NCBI GenBank assembly: GCA_016648135.1
Contig: JADDOH010010095.1
Coordinates: 38,122-102,121, forward strand
Origin: Agrypnia vestita
Lineage: Eukaryota; Arthropoda; Insecta; Trichoptera; Phryganeidae
Reading direction: 5' to 3'
DNA: 64,000 nt
Position numbers and translations under genes: made by a program. Positions 21,651 through 32,574 of this stretch are shown piece after piece (the first letter of the stretch is position 1; each line of letters opens with the position of its first letter). Under the pieces are notes generated by a model. That model was not told the origin of the DNA, made no database searches, and saw only the letters and a list, made by a program, of their open reading frames with translations.

Positions 21651-23639
21651 CTCGCCAGTTCCCCTAATGTACTCCTATACTCCTCTAAGATAGGAAGAAA
21701 ATTTTAAATAAAAATATTTCTTTATAATAATCTTAACGAAAGCAGATGATCTAATTATTTGAATTATTGATATTGGGTCATGGTTGCTTGATTATTTTCG
21801 ACTCATTGCAGGAAAACAGTCCTGCGAGGTTATTATTATTTTCCAAATAACCCGGTATATGTCAAAATTTAGTATCCATAATGTTATAAAATTTTACTAT
21901 AAATTTCACTTCATCTTTTCCAAGGCATTACACAAAAATGACACGAAGAAGCTAATGTATCGTTTACCTAATTTAGTTTTCATTTTTGGTACAGTATATG
22001 CAGCGTGTTATTACCTCGAAGAAAATATTTAAAAATGATCACGAATCATTAAAAATAATGGGTTTATTATCTTCAAACACCTGTATTCATATTGTCTTAT
22101 AGTTTTAAATACTTTGTAAACGTTAAACAGATGTTATAAAATGATCACATACGCAATGATCCCATTTCAAGAAATTCTCGGCTGCTGGAATATCAAGGCC
22201 TCTTAGTGAGTCCAATAACGCTTACTCTTCAAGCTTTAAGTAATGCTTTTCACAAAAAGTTTGCTATCCAGGCCAGACGCTTGCTAGCATTACCTTAATA
22301 ATACTTTTTGCTGTATTTGTGCCAAAAGGGTAGGAGATTGAAAATAGGATTGTCGTGTTTCGTATTTGATATTCTATTTAACTTAATGTCTTACTAAACA
22401 CGCAATTTTTAAATGTTATCATCTATTTTATCTATGAAAATATTTCGTAACGTTTTGCAAAATCTAGATAAAAAAATGTTACAAAAAATACAAAAATTAA
22501 TACAGTAGTTAAATTAAGTTCATCAGAATTGTGTATTTAGATTAACGATCAAAGTTTAACGAATGCTGGAAATAAGTTTTGTTTATTTTGACTAAAATTA
22601 AATTAAACTTTAGCTAGAGGAAAAGAAAATTTTTAGATCCGATAATCAATTTTCACATTTTAAACTTTTTTTCTCATTTCCGATTAATCTTATCTTCAAA
22701 TTAAACTATGTACTTATAATACTTTAAAGAAGGTTGCCTGCTTACTTTGCGAATTCACGGCGCATTAATCAACCAACCAGAGCTTTTTGGGTTATCAAAT
22801 ATTTTTTATCCATTTATGCTATTGTAGGGTTGGTTTTGTAATATTTATTATTTTTCTCGCATATTAATAACATTTTTCTCTTTTTTTTTTTGAAATTCAG
22901 CATTTTATTCCCACTTGTATGCCACTCAAACCTGATTGCAATCACGATACGGTGAACTGTCTACATGGCAATGTTGGGGTTGAAAATTGTCCTTTTAACG
23001 AACCACCATTGTGATTTCTGATTCACAAAAAAGGTACCAAAACGGATGCTTTTCATCAATTCGTTATTTGATTTATAACTTTTTGTTATTTTGGCTTTAT
23101 TTCACGTCAGGTAGGTTCGTTTCGAAAAGTCAGTTTTTTGAGTGACGGTTATTACGAGTATTAAAAGAAAAGATTTTCTTGAAGTTAGTTTGAATTTTTA
23201 CTTTTACATTACATTTACATCCCATTACAGCATTTTACTTTTAGAAAGTATTGAAGTAAATATTTATTTGTGCCATTACCTCATCGGCTCGTATTTTTTG
23301 TGGCGAAAGAAAATTTTTTTAGTGATTAAATAAATTATATTATATCTCGCCAGTTTTGGGGCAAGTATTTTTTTTTGTTTGCCTAAAACGGGCCATGAAG
23401 CCCTAAAACACTCCACTTTCGTTTTTAGCGAAACACGTCACAAAAACACTCCACACCGGGAACCAAAAACAGACACCCCGGTATGAGAAGCCAGTGTCAT
23501 GCCCATTACAAGGGCTGCCGTTATTATAAATATGTCGCATTTCTGGTCTAATTATAGCTTCGACCAATAAGTGTATACATCTTTGTCTAAAACAATAAAA
23601 AAAATTAGGTCTGAGAATATTGCGCTGTATCGAATAACT
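21651..23639. other. AT-rich non-coding stretch
   Basis: No gene is visible. A patch at 23380-23530 (CGGGCCATGAAGCCC, CACACCGGGAACC, GACACCCCGGTATG) is CG-richer and may be a repeat fragment, but it has no partner in the window. Confidence 0.5.
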
Positions 23640-24400
23640 GATAATTTATACCTATAAAACTCAATGTCTGTCAGTCTGTCTCTCTGTCTATTTGTCTGTT
23701 CTCTAAACAAGTCTACACCTTTTGACCAATCTGACCCAAATTTTTCATACTTATTCTTTAAGAGCCTGCGGAAAACATAGGATATTTCCTTTAACCCACC
23801 CCTTTCTCTTATATATTTTTTTACAAATCTATACCGTTTAACAGATTTGACAAATTTTGAAAACTTATTCTTTCGGACCCGACGGGTAACATAGGCGACA
23901 TTTTCTCCCCCCGCCCCCTGATATATTTGCTATACAAATCTTAATTTGTATAGAAAATATATCAGGAAGATGGAGTGGGGGACCTGGCGGAAAACATAGG
24001 CAAGATTTCCACGTCTTCTTTACCCCACCCCCTTCTGATATATTTTTTATATAAATCTCCACCGTTTGACACATCAGGCCTGAATTTTGCATACTTAATC
24101 TTAAGAACCGTGTGGAAAACTTATGCGCCTTTTTCTTCCTCCCCAAATATATATTCTATCTGATCTGACACTAATTTTTATAATTTTTAGGATCCTGCGG
24201 AAAACAAAGTCATTTCCCCCCTGTTTTAGCCTATTCTCACCCGTCTGATATATTCTGCTTAAAAATCAACACTGCATATCAAATCTGACTCAAAATTTTC
24301 GTAATTATTTTTTAGGACCTTTCGGAAAACAAAGGCGCCATTTCCCTTTACACTATTCCCTCTTTCAGATATAAATGTAATGCACTCCAAGTTAAATTTA
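23640..24400 (+). mobile_element. (GTCT)n plus M1 minisatellite element (DINE-1/HINE-like), copy 2
   Basis: A head ends in interrupted (GTCT)n at 23665-23700. About six minisatellite units follow, anchored by TCTACACC...TTGACC, ATCTGACCCAAATTT, CATACTTATTCTTTA, GGACCnGnCGGnAAACATAGG and a C/T-rich spacer. Microsatellite, central tandem repeats and terminal hairpin is the layout of Drosophila DINE-1 elements, which are non-autonomous Helentrons. The unit near 23930-23965 contains a short inverted copy of its own start. The hairpin end is not intact here. No coding capacity is seen. Confidence 0.65.
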
Positions 24401-25000
24401 AAACTTATATTTCCAAATATCCTTATTCTTTTCCAACAATCCCTTTCCTTGATCCCACCTGTACAAATTTAAATGAAGGAAATTCAATAATTTTTTATTG
24501 CATAATTAATTATTGTTTCTCGAGAAGTCAAGTTTGTTATAGCCCGAATGGGCATCGTTAGAGGTATATAAATATTCGATAAATTTTTATCCTTTTCAAA
24601 GGGCTGTCACAATACTTAATTGCTCTAAATGTTTTGTTTGTTCGTTGTTTTTTTTTTCTCCATTCTTTTCTAGACACAGAAATGCAACAATTTTCTTTTT
24701 TTGCAATAATCATTTTTTCTTTTTTTGTAATTATTAATCTTCATTCATTCAAGTATCTTGGCTTTTGAGAAATATTGTGAAAATATGTAAGTGTATGGTA
24801 GATAATTTTTATTTAAAAATTTTCCTGCATCGTATAAAAAGTATATATGTAAATGAAATTAAGGTTGCGTTTTTGTGGAAAGATCAATGCCCATCTGTCA
24901 AAGCATGATCTTTCGGAACATTTTATGTGTGGTGCGTAAATGTGTGCGACAACAGATACATGTGAATGAAAGATGAGATGAATATACAGGATCACCAGAA
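24401..25000. other. AT-rich non-coding stretch
   Basis: Nothing gene-like is seen. GCCCGAATGGGC at 24543-24554 is a small palindromic hairpin that could be a degenerate element end. Confidence 0.4.
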
Positions 25001-25204
25001 AATACTCACGGTTCTTCTGTGTATAGTTTTCTGGGATATTCTGCCGTGTATATGTGACCTCTCTGGCCACATATACACGGCAGAATATCCCAGAGAGGGC
25101 CAGAGAGGTCACATATACACGGCAGAATATCCCAGAAAACTATACACAGAAGATTCTGAACGGCCGTGAAAACCTAAGGACATTTTTAACGAATACTCAC
25201 GGTT
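25001..25204. mobile_element. Foldback insertion: perfect 56-bp inverted repeat, 13-bp direct repeats
   Basis: AATACTCACGGTT occurs at 25001-25013 and 25192-25204 as a probable target-site duplication. Between them the arm 25013-25068 is the exact reverse complement of 25098-25153. The 29-bp spacer (25069-25097) carries a partial third copy (CACGGCAGAATATCCCAGAG). After the right arm, CTGAACGGCCGTGAAAAC may be a degenerate relative of the CTGAnnA...GAAAC core seen elsewhere, but this is weak. Perfect arms imply a young or gene-converted insertion. Confidence 0.8.
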
Positions 25205-25554
25205 GGTTAAAAGTCGAGTTGATTGCAAGTTAGAGTAACAATGGTAAAGTTTGTGGAATACAAGGAATATTGCGACTGTCTCGAGCGGCGTTTGAAGGAA
25301 GAATAATGGACGGGCCGTGGATGAACGGTACATTGGCGCCCGCGGTCTACCATTGGTGGTTCGTCTGGTCCATTAGCACGCTCGAGGGACTAGAGTCCGG
25401 GTAGACCTTGATCCTCCATAGTATCTTTATTATTTTATCTGTTATTAGGTTGTGTTACAAAAATAATATAAAATCGTACACATCAATAATCATACATAAC
25501 TGAACCATTCATTAGTAATTTCTTTTTACAACTTTGATGAAATATGTAGTCATT
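25205..25554. other. Non-coding stretch with GC-rich patch
   Basis: The interval 25260-25420 is more GC-rich (GGCGCCCGCGGTC, CTCGAGGGACTAGAG) without a recognisable gene or repeat. Confidence 0.4.
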
Positions 25555-25665
25555 CCTGACCCCACTTTATGTCCTGCCTAGATTAAATGGAAACATTGTT
25601 ATTATACTTAGAGGTTCAGCAAAACAACGGCACCTTCAAGCCACAATTTTTTAAACTAAATCTGT
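25555..25665 (+). repeat. 3' fragment of the M1 minisatellite element
   Basis: CCCACTTTATGTCCTGCC, then AAATGGAAACATTGTTATTA, then CAAAACAACGGCACC matches 42345-42425. That segment lies between the last minisatellite unit and the terminal hairpin of the longest copy. The hairpin itself is missing. Confidence 0.65.
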
Positions 25666-27949
25666 TACATACAGAATAATTAATATAATAGACTTTAAAC
25701 TAATGATAGCGAACCTATGACACGCGTGTCAAAGTTAACACGTCACAATACTATTGCACTAATACCCGAGTTACCAAAGAAACGCGATTGTGGCCGAAGC
25801 CTCATATACACGTAGATATCAATATTTAAGAACTCTGCTAAACAATTTTCCCTTGCTCGAAAAATGACAAACGGCCATACAAGTACAATTGCGTACCCCG
25901 CCGTCCCACTCTGGAGCTCATGAGCATGTCAAGGTATGACACACCAGTGGAGTTAAGTTAGATATTTTCCGAAGTATTGACACGCCGTGCCCAAAATATT
26001 AGTGATCACTGCCTTAGACGTTCGCGCTTTGAGGATACGCAAGGTGAATATTTACCCCGCTTTTAAACACGAGAATAAATTCTCATTTTAAAGTAGGTAA
26101 GCGTGTAATATAAATGTGTATTAATTATATTATATTGAAAACAGCCACTCTTAAATTTACCGAATAAATTTAAAAAAAAAAAATTTAACTTCGCAGTGAA
26201 TTTGTATATATTAATTATAATGCAATACTTAATATTTTAATTATAAATGCAAGTTCATGCATACATGATGATGCCATTAATCACAGGAACGCGTGCAAAA
26301 TAATCCGTCGGTGTAACGTGACCAATCGGAGGCTTTACCAATACACCCTACAAGCGGGACCAACAATGAGGAGAACGAAGTCGGCGCTGGTTCATACCGC
26401 ACATCGTTTCCCCATTTTTTTAGTCCTTTGGCCGTATTTCCAGCCACATACGTTTAGCTGCATAATCTTTAATCCACTATATTATAATCATACCAAGTAA
26501 GTTTCGAATCGCCCGCAATATACCAACGTTTGTACTTAGGTGTAATTGATGCCTTGTGCCTTCAATAAGTTAAACTACACTAAAACACCGGACGATGCCG
26601 TTAGTATAGTCATAGTTTTTCTGCCAAACGTAAATATGTTTTCATTATTTTTTGCAAAAATTATTAGAAAAAAATATTTCGAAAATATCTACAATAAAAT
26701 CCTTATTTATCGCAGTTAACCTGTTCCAGACTCTTCCGCGATAAGTGAATTTCAGCAAAGTAAGATTCATTATTAATAAATTTAATATTTTCGTCAGAGC
26801 AACCTATTTACCATTCATTTAACATTCTGGACACGAAACAAATTCACTCTAATCACCATTATACTGGTCTGTATGACCGTGGAAAGTCATTTATATAGAA
26901 ACTAAACGTCTACGCAAAGAACTTCAATCAATAAAACTTTATATACTCACCCTTCCAAAGTGTATGGCATATCAGAACGCCGATAAAGTCGAAATTTGTT
27001 GAAAGGCAAATAGCACATCCGCTTCCATCGGATGTTGACTGAGTGACTAACCGCATTCGTGAACGTTTCGAGAAACATTTTAAAACAATGGGTGGACACT
27101 TTATAAAAGTGGTAAAATATAAAACTATTCTGGAGCGGTGGAGACCGATCCTTTGTACGGCGTTGTAAAAAATATTTTATTACAAAAGGTCATACATGCG
27201 ACAATATTTAAAAAAAATCTAGATAGAGTGAAACCGCGAAAGTCGAAGCGCGAAATGGCGAGGAATTACTATATATTGAAAAATACATACGGAAATCTAG
27301 CCCGAAACTTTCTGCTGCCGGTAGACTGCCTGACCAAATGTGATTTTATACTTATAATTTCCGATATATTACTGTTCAATTTTGATCTATATAAATAAAA
27401 TACATATACGTTTTTTACTATTTTAGTGAAAAATTCCGTTGGAAGTTGTAAGCAACCGTATTTTTATTTTTGGTCAACAATGATTCTTGTACCTTTGAGA
27501 GAAACTGCCAGATGGCCCCAGGACTTTCAGTCAATAATTTTAACCAATTAACTACCTAACTATGACGCCGTTTCCCGGAAGAGTAGGCAGAGAGGATAAA
27601 ATGCCACATCTCTTGTTGTTGAAGATTTTAACAGGGCCGTCCTCCATTATTTGAATTATCTGCTACAAAGGTGATAAGGGGATGGGTGGCATTCTATTCT
27701 AACTGCGATCATAGACTACCGAGTTCCATAAGACAGCTTAAGAAGTAGAAGAAGATAAAAGAATGAAATATGATTTTATTTAAAGTTGGTTACAAAAACA
27801 AATCCATGGATTAGGTTGGCACCTTCAGATATCTAGTCTTAGACTGGAGGAGCTGATCTATGTGAATAAATACAAGCTCAAGTTAACAAGACAGCGGCAA
27901 TCTCTGGTGCTCTAAAATCCACATTTTGAAGAGAGATCAGAATCTATAG
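25666..27949. other. Non-coding stretch
   Basis: No convincing gene is seen. An 86-codon open frame at 27138-27398 and a 60-codon one at 26318-26500 lack known motifs or coding context. CG-containing patches lie at 25720-25960 and 26290-26420. The former has CACGCGTG and CACGCCGTG strings. Confidence 0.5.
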
Positions 27950-28330
27950 ACATATGTATTAACAATAATGATATACGACGCTGAAGCAAGGGCAGACACA
28001 ATCAGGACTAAATAAATACTGAAGACTTCCGAGATGTAGACACTGATGATGATAGCAGGCAAGACCCTGTGGGATAGCGTGAAGAATACCAAAGTAAGAA
28101 AGGTATGTGACGCTGAGATGGGGTTGACAGAGTAGGAGGTACTGGTATGGTCAAGTCCAGAGAATGGACAGCACCAGATTCCCTTTAATGGCACCACATA
28201 AACAGCCTCACGGAACCCGCCCTCTCCGAAGACTTCCCAAAAGATGAAAGGACAGCTGGGAATCCACCTAACAGGAGGCGCTATCCTACGGAGAACAGAT
28301 CACATAGGTCTATTAAAAGGAAGAAGAAGA
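27950..28330 (+). pseudogene. Decayed RTE-like LINE ORF2 C-terminus
   Basis: Across three plus frames the sequence retains the order of a LINE ORF2 tail. IYDAEAR...TIRTK precedes LKTSEM-TLMMIAGKTLWD (family pattern AxEMRxLRxxxGxTxxDxxRN). VKNTKVRKVCDAEMGLTE follows, then YWYGQVQRMDSTRFP (family RWxGHVxRMxxxRxP) and HGTRPLRRLPKR (GxRxxGRPxxRW). Several in-frame stops and two frameshifts show it is dead. It ends in (GAA)n-rich AAGGAAGAAGAAGAAGATAT. The RT domain is absent from this position. Confidence 0.7.
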
Positions 28331-28578
28331 AGATATTTTATTTATATTAAGTTATATTGTCATATGTAGATTCAGCAATTTATTACAAAGCGCATTATCA
28401 GAAGAAATAAATCTGTTTTGATTAATTATTATTATTATTTTTATTTTTATTAAATTTATACATATTTTCTATTGTTATAGATCGTACCAAGCCTTGTACA
28501 GCTTTTCGGCACGTTTCTTTTCCATTTTTTTGCATAATTACATTGCATATTTAGTTATAGGTATAAATTACATAGGAT

Positions 28579-28609
<31 letters not shown>

Positions 28610-29280
28610 TGAACATCAATATGAATCAATAGAATAAATTTATTATTTTCACTTACCTAACAGTTTCAATTATAAACTCGTTTTCTCGGATACTTTGAAA
28701 ACGCTAGTACGTTTTCGTTAAAATAACTTCCAGGAATCCAATTTTCCAAAAAAGACGACTTATTTTGTTTATTTAAAGCTTAACATTCGGGTCTTGAAAT
28801 ATTTCTGGTGAAAAAAAAACAATTTACCCAAACAGCCTTAGGCCAAAACCATGAAAATCTACGAAACAAAAATGTAAAATTAATAAAACAAAAGAACCGT
28901 AAGAATCAGAAAAAAATACACAATTCCGTTTGGAAACGACTTATTAAAAGCTCTTTTTGATTTTGTTTACATTTGTACTATAGACTCTGATTTTAATTTT
29001 AATGAACACTGTTTCTATTATAGCACAAAAGTGATTAATATTTTTGTTCAATACGATATTTTTTTTATTGTTTTTAATATTTAATTAAGTAATATTTTTA
29101 TAAATGTTTTGTTTTGATACGTATAGAACATGGATATTTTATTAATTTAATGCTCATTTTTGTTTATTACAATATTATAATATTTTTTGAATAGGTATTT
29201 ATTGCAATATTATAAAAAAAAAATGGAGTAATAACCACACTCTTCTGTGCTGATCTTTCGGCAGCAGGTTCACATTTCAG
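28331..29280. other. AT-rich non-coding stretch with (TA)n
   Basis: No gene is visible. An (AT)n microsatellite lies at 28587-28608. Confidence 0.5.
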
Positions 29281-29347
29281 TCACATTCTTTGTTTAAATT
29301 AATTTTAATTATGATCTTTGAATTAATTTAAATAATTAATAATGTGA
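29281..29347. repeat. Interrupted inverted repeat
   Basis: TCACATT and TTTAAATTAATT on the left (29281-29302) are mirrored by AATTAATTTAA and AATGTGA on the right (29320-29347). The arms are interrupted. It lies just upstream of the 29.4-kb foldback. Confidence 0.5.
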
Positions 29348-29370
29348 TCAATTGTGACAGGAATATTCGG

Positions 29371-29545
29371 ATATACAAAAAAAAATTGATTGTATTATTT
29401 GTATAAATCTACTTATATTATTTTATTAATTTTATATATATAACACCCTGACGATGGAAAGGTTTTTTTGAAACATGTAGGTGTAATTAATCAAATAATG
29501 TAAGTAGATTTATATAAATAATGCAATCAATATCTAAAAAAATGT
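29371..29545 (+). mobile_element. Foldback element with CTGACGA...GAAAC loop
   Basis: The arm 29385-29431 matches the inverse of 29485-29531 at 43 of 47 positions. The loop contains CTGACGA (29448-29454) and GAAAC (29470-29474), separated by a purine/T-rich segment, then GTGTAATT. The same loop layout, CCTGAYGATG...GAAAC...TAGGTGTAATT, occurs in the 48.9-kb foldback although the stems are unrelated. Possible flanking repeats (ATATACAAAAAAA and ATATCTAAAAAAA) match imperfectly. Confidence 0.6.
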
Positions 29546-29803
29546 CGTTCTACATGTTGCTGAATCAATTGAAAAAAAAGGATATACATATTTTATTTCG
29601 TAGACATTCTAATTAGTTACACCTCGTTTTAAAGTACTGACTGCATGCCACTATCGTAAACTATTTACCTTACCTCTCATAAATGGTTAATCCGTAATAA
29701 ATCCACACATGAGTGGTATAAAAACAAAATGAGCAGCAATATCCCACGGTGGAGATAGATACAAAAAAAACGACAAAACTTCTCAAGGAAATTTCTCTGG
29801 AAT

Positions 29804-29837
29804 TTATTCCCAATAATCTTCATGTTATTGGGAATAA
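29804..29837. repeat. Perfect 13-bp-stem hairpin
   Basis: TTATTCCCAATAA (29804-29816) and its complement (29825-29837) flank an 8-nt loop. Function is unknown. Confidence 0.85.
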
Positions 29838-30568
29838 GTTTTTAGATACAATTGCCACCTCAGATTTCCTTTTATATACGTGCAACAATAACTTTTACAT
29901 ATGACTTTTGCTGTCTTTGCTATGATGTTTCATTTAAAATCAATCTTAATTAATTCACTCTCAATTTGGCGGTAATTTTGTCATATATTATGATACATCC
30001 TTGGGGGTTGACCGGTTGAATTGGATTTTGCTGCCTTTGCTTTTTACATTATGAGGATATCACTGTCTTTGCTTTTAATAATCATTTAGAAAACTGATTT
30101 TTGAAGGGATAGAGCTACATATATTTGTATCCTATAAAATATCGAATTTATTACATTCTAAATTTGTAATCCTCGGTGATTATCCTTGATGGGTTGTCAA
30201 TTTATAATTTATGCCTGTCAACATTAAGTGGTTATAAAATTAATATTGCAACAGTAAATTTTGTACACGTTTAGTTCTTATTGTATTTTGCACAAATTGC
30301 TATGTGTAGTAAGTAATAAAGAAATAATAAAAAAATACGTTAATAAGGAATATGTATTTCTAAAAAAAAACTCTACTTGGAAAAATAAAATATAGAGGTA
30401 TCATTACCAGTTGCGAAATCTATACTAACTTGTTAATGAGAAAAAAATAACAACAGACGTCTCAAGCAGAGACCAGTGCAATATATGAAATGTTCTTGAT
30501 TCGAACATATACTCGTATACAAAACATTAAAAAAATTGATAATGTGTGGATGTTCTTACGATAGAATT
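29838..30568. other. AT-rich non-coding stretch
   Basis: Nothing gene-like is seen. Confidence 0.5.
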
Positions 30569-30716
30569 GATGAACGTTGCATTGTGTAGAGTGATCACTT
30601 AAGCCAGCTCATACAAGTCGTAACTAACCCCTGAGCCATCGTATGAGAGACATCCATCCACTTTTCTCATATATAAATAGCTTCGTCTCTGTGAGACTTC
30701 TATAATTTACCCTTAA
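30569..30716 (+). repeat. Dispersed repeat family R2, copy 1
   Basis: TGAACGTT, GTGATCACTTAAGCC, GTCGTAA, CCACTTTTC and TTCGTCTCTGTGAGAC appear in order. The same series is found on the opposite strand at 50680-50815. GTGATCACTTAA is itself a motif common in lepidopteran interspersed repeats, but no family name can be assigned by eye. Confidence 0.6.
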
Positions 30717-31324
30717 TTAATAAAAATTAAATAAATTATTCGCACATAAAGGTTGAATTCTAATAATTGGTAGGCGTCGCGAATTCAACCGAGAAATGTA
30801 ATACCCCAAAAACCTTTTTCAAGGATCTTCCTCTTATTTGTCTTTCACTAACGAAATTCCAGCTTTGTGTGAATAGGGGCAGGCTGACTAACAAGGGGGT
30901 ATAAATTATAATACTTTCTTACAATTGCTCACAAAGGCTGCTGCTGAACTAAATGGGGCCTGAGCGATGAATGCCCATGTCGACCTGGCTGCTGCTTTGT
31001 TTGGAATCTGAAAGCAGCTCCGAAGAGTACTACCGCAGGCGAGGAGCGTCTGATCACATCGTGCTGAGAACAGGTAATCACGCAGTGTTGAATGAGGACT
31101 AATTAGAACTGATTTTTTGTGGTTGTACACTGTCCAAATTTATTAGGTTACTTTAATTGGAACGTTATATTGTCATGGAATCGTGACTGTGGAAGGCAAA
31201 TGAAATTATTTTTTTACCTCTTGAAACAATTTTATCGATCAAATTCAAACTGATTCTCTATAATGTTTCACACAGGTTCACACTTATTTCAATATACTTT
31301 TGCATGTTAACTTTAACAAATTTG
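30717..31324. other. Non-coding stretch with GC-rich patch
   Basis: A GC-richer block at 30920-31080 (GCTGCTGCTGAAC, CTGGCTGCTGCTTTG, CCGCAGGCGAGG) holds an open frame on the minus strand with no recognised similarity. It could be a degenerate repeat or an exon-like relic. Confidence 0.4.
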
Positions 31325-32574
31325 TTTTTGTATCAAAATCTAATTGACTCAATATATACAGATTTCAGCAAAGTATTTGATAAGGTAGATCATAACATAT
31401 TGTTATTCAACCTGAATTAATTAGGTATAAGTGGAAATTCTTAAACTGGTTAAAATCATACATCTGTAATAGAGTATATGTAAAAATAAATTCCTTCTCT
31501 TCTTTTAAATTTAAAGCAAATAGTGGGATCCCACAAGGATCTCACCAGGGACCTATTTTGTTTCTGGTATTTATAAATGACGTAATAACTATATATCAAA
31601 ATGTTAATATTTTAATTTTGGCTGACGATGTGAAAATATTCAGAGAAATTCGCAACATTCAGGATTGCATAACAATTCAACTTAATACGATCAATCTCAA
31701 AGAGTGGTGCAGAAACAATAAACTATTTTTAAATACTAATAAATGCCAAGTTATACGTTTTCATGAAATTAAAAAATCCATCATATGTTTTACTCCATCA
31801 ATGATATTTTCTTGTAATCGGTAACTGAAATTAATGATCTCGACATTTTGTTTGACGAGAAGCTATCATTTGTAATTCATATCAACAATGTAACTAATAA
31901 GGCTTTGAAGACTCTTTTATTTGAACGTTCATGCAATTCTTTTTTAAATATTTCCACAATAAAACTATTGTACTGTTCCCTTGTTGGGAGAGGAGTGGGA
32001 TTGAATACAATTCATCTGTCTGGACGCATCCAACACAAATTTCTACGTTACATTAACTATCGAATTCATATCCCAACTGAAAATATCAACTGCACAAAAT
32101 TACACATATTTACTGGATTATTGCCATAATCCAGTAGGAGAGTTGTATCTGATTTGATTTTACTCTACAAAATTATTAACTCGCATTTAGACGCTGATAT
32201 TTTCTGTTTGTTTATGTTTCATGCGCCAGAAAGAGCTACTCGAATATCTACACTATTTTATTGTGACAAAACTAGAACCAACTCGCATTTTAACTCTCTT
32301 GTACCCAGACCGCATAGGCTAGTTAACACCTATGCGCATATATCTGATATTTTTAATTCCAATTTAGCACAATATATAGATTCGCTACTAAAAGCTCTAC
32401 ACCCTGCCGCCTTGAATTAATAATGCAATCACAAACAAATATTATACCTAATTGTTTAACCTTGCATATTCTTCACACCTCCTTTTTCTAAATTTCTGTT
32501 ATAACTTAATTTCTTGTATATATTATTACGTCAAAAGTACTTCTGTGCCGTATATTGAAATAAATAAATAAATA
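31325..32574 (+). pseudogene. CR1/Jockey-type LINE 3' half with (AAAT)n tail
   Basis: A 5'-truncated non-LTR retrotransposon copy. In order: IYTDFSKVFDKVDHN (first catalytic Asp region); a stop; YICNRVYVKINSFSS; SGIPQGSHQGPILFLVFIND (the GxPQGSxLGPxLF motif); LADDVKIF with the catalytic DD pair at 31624-31629; then WCRNNKLFLNTNKCQVIRF. A frameshift near 31825 precedes FDEKLSFVIHINNVTNKALK, LLYCSLV and the C-terminal region LLYKIINSHLD...STLFYCDKTRTNSHFNS..NTYAHISDIFN, ending at a stop at 32418-32420. A short 3' UTR ends in AAATAAATAAATAAATAA near 32558-32575. Stops and frameshifts make it inactive. The endonuclease and ORF1 are missing. A hairpin around TACTGGATTA (about 32110) coincides with one frame break. 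Confidence 0.88.

Noticed and set aside
23865..24146. Open frames within the minisatellite array
   Set aside because: They follow the repeat period and reflect the repeat, not a protein.
27138..27398. 86-codon open frame as a gene
   Set aside because: No recognisable domain, composition or flanking signal; consistent with chance in AT-rich DNA.
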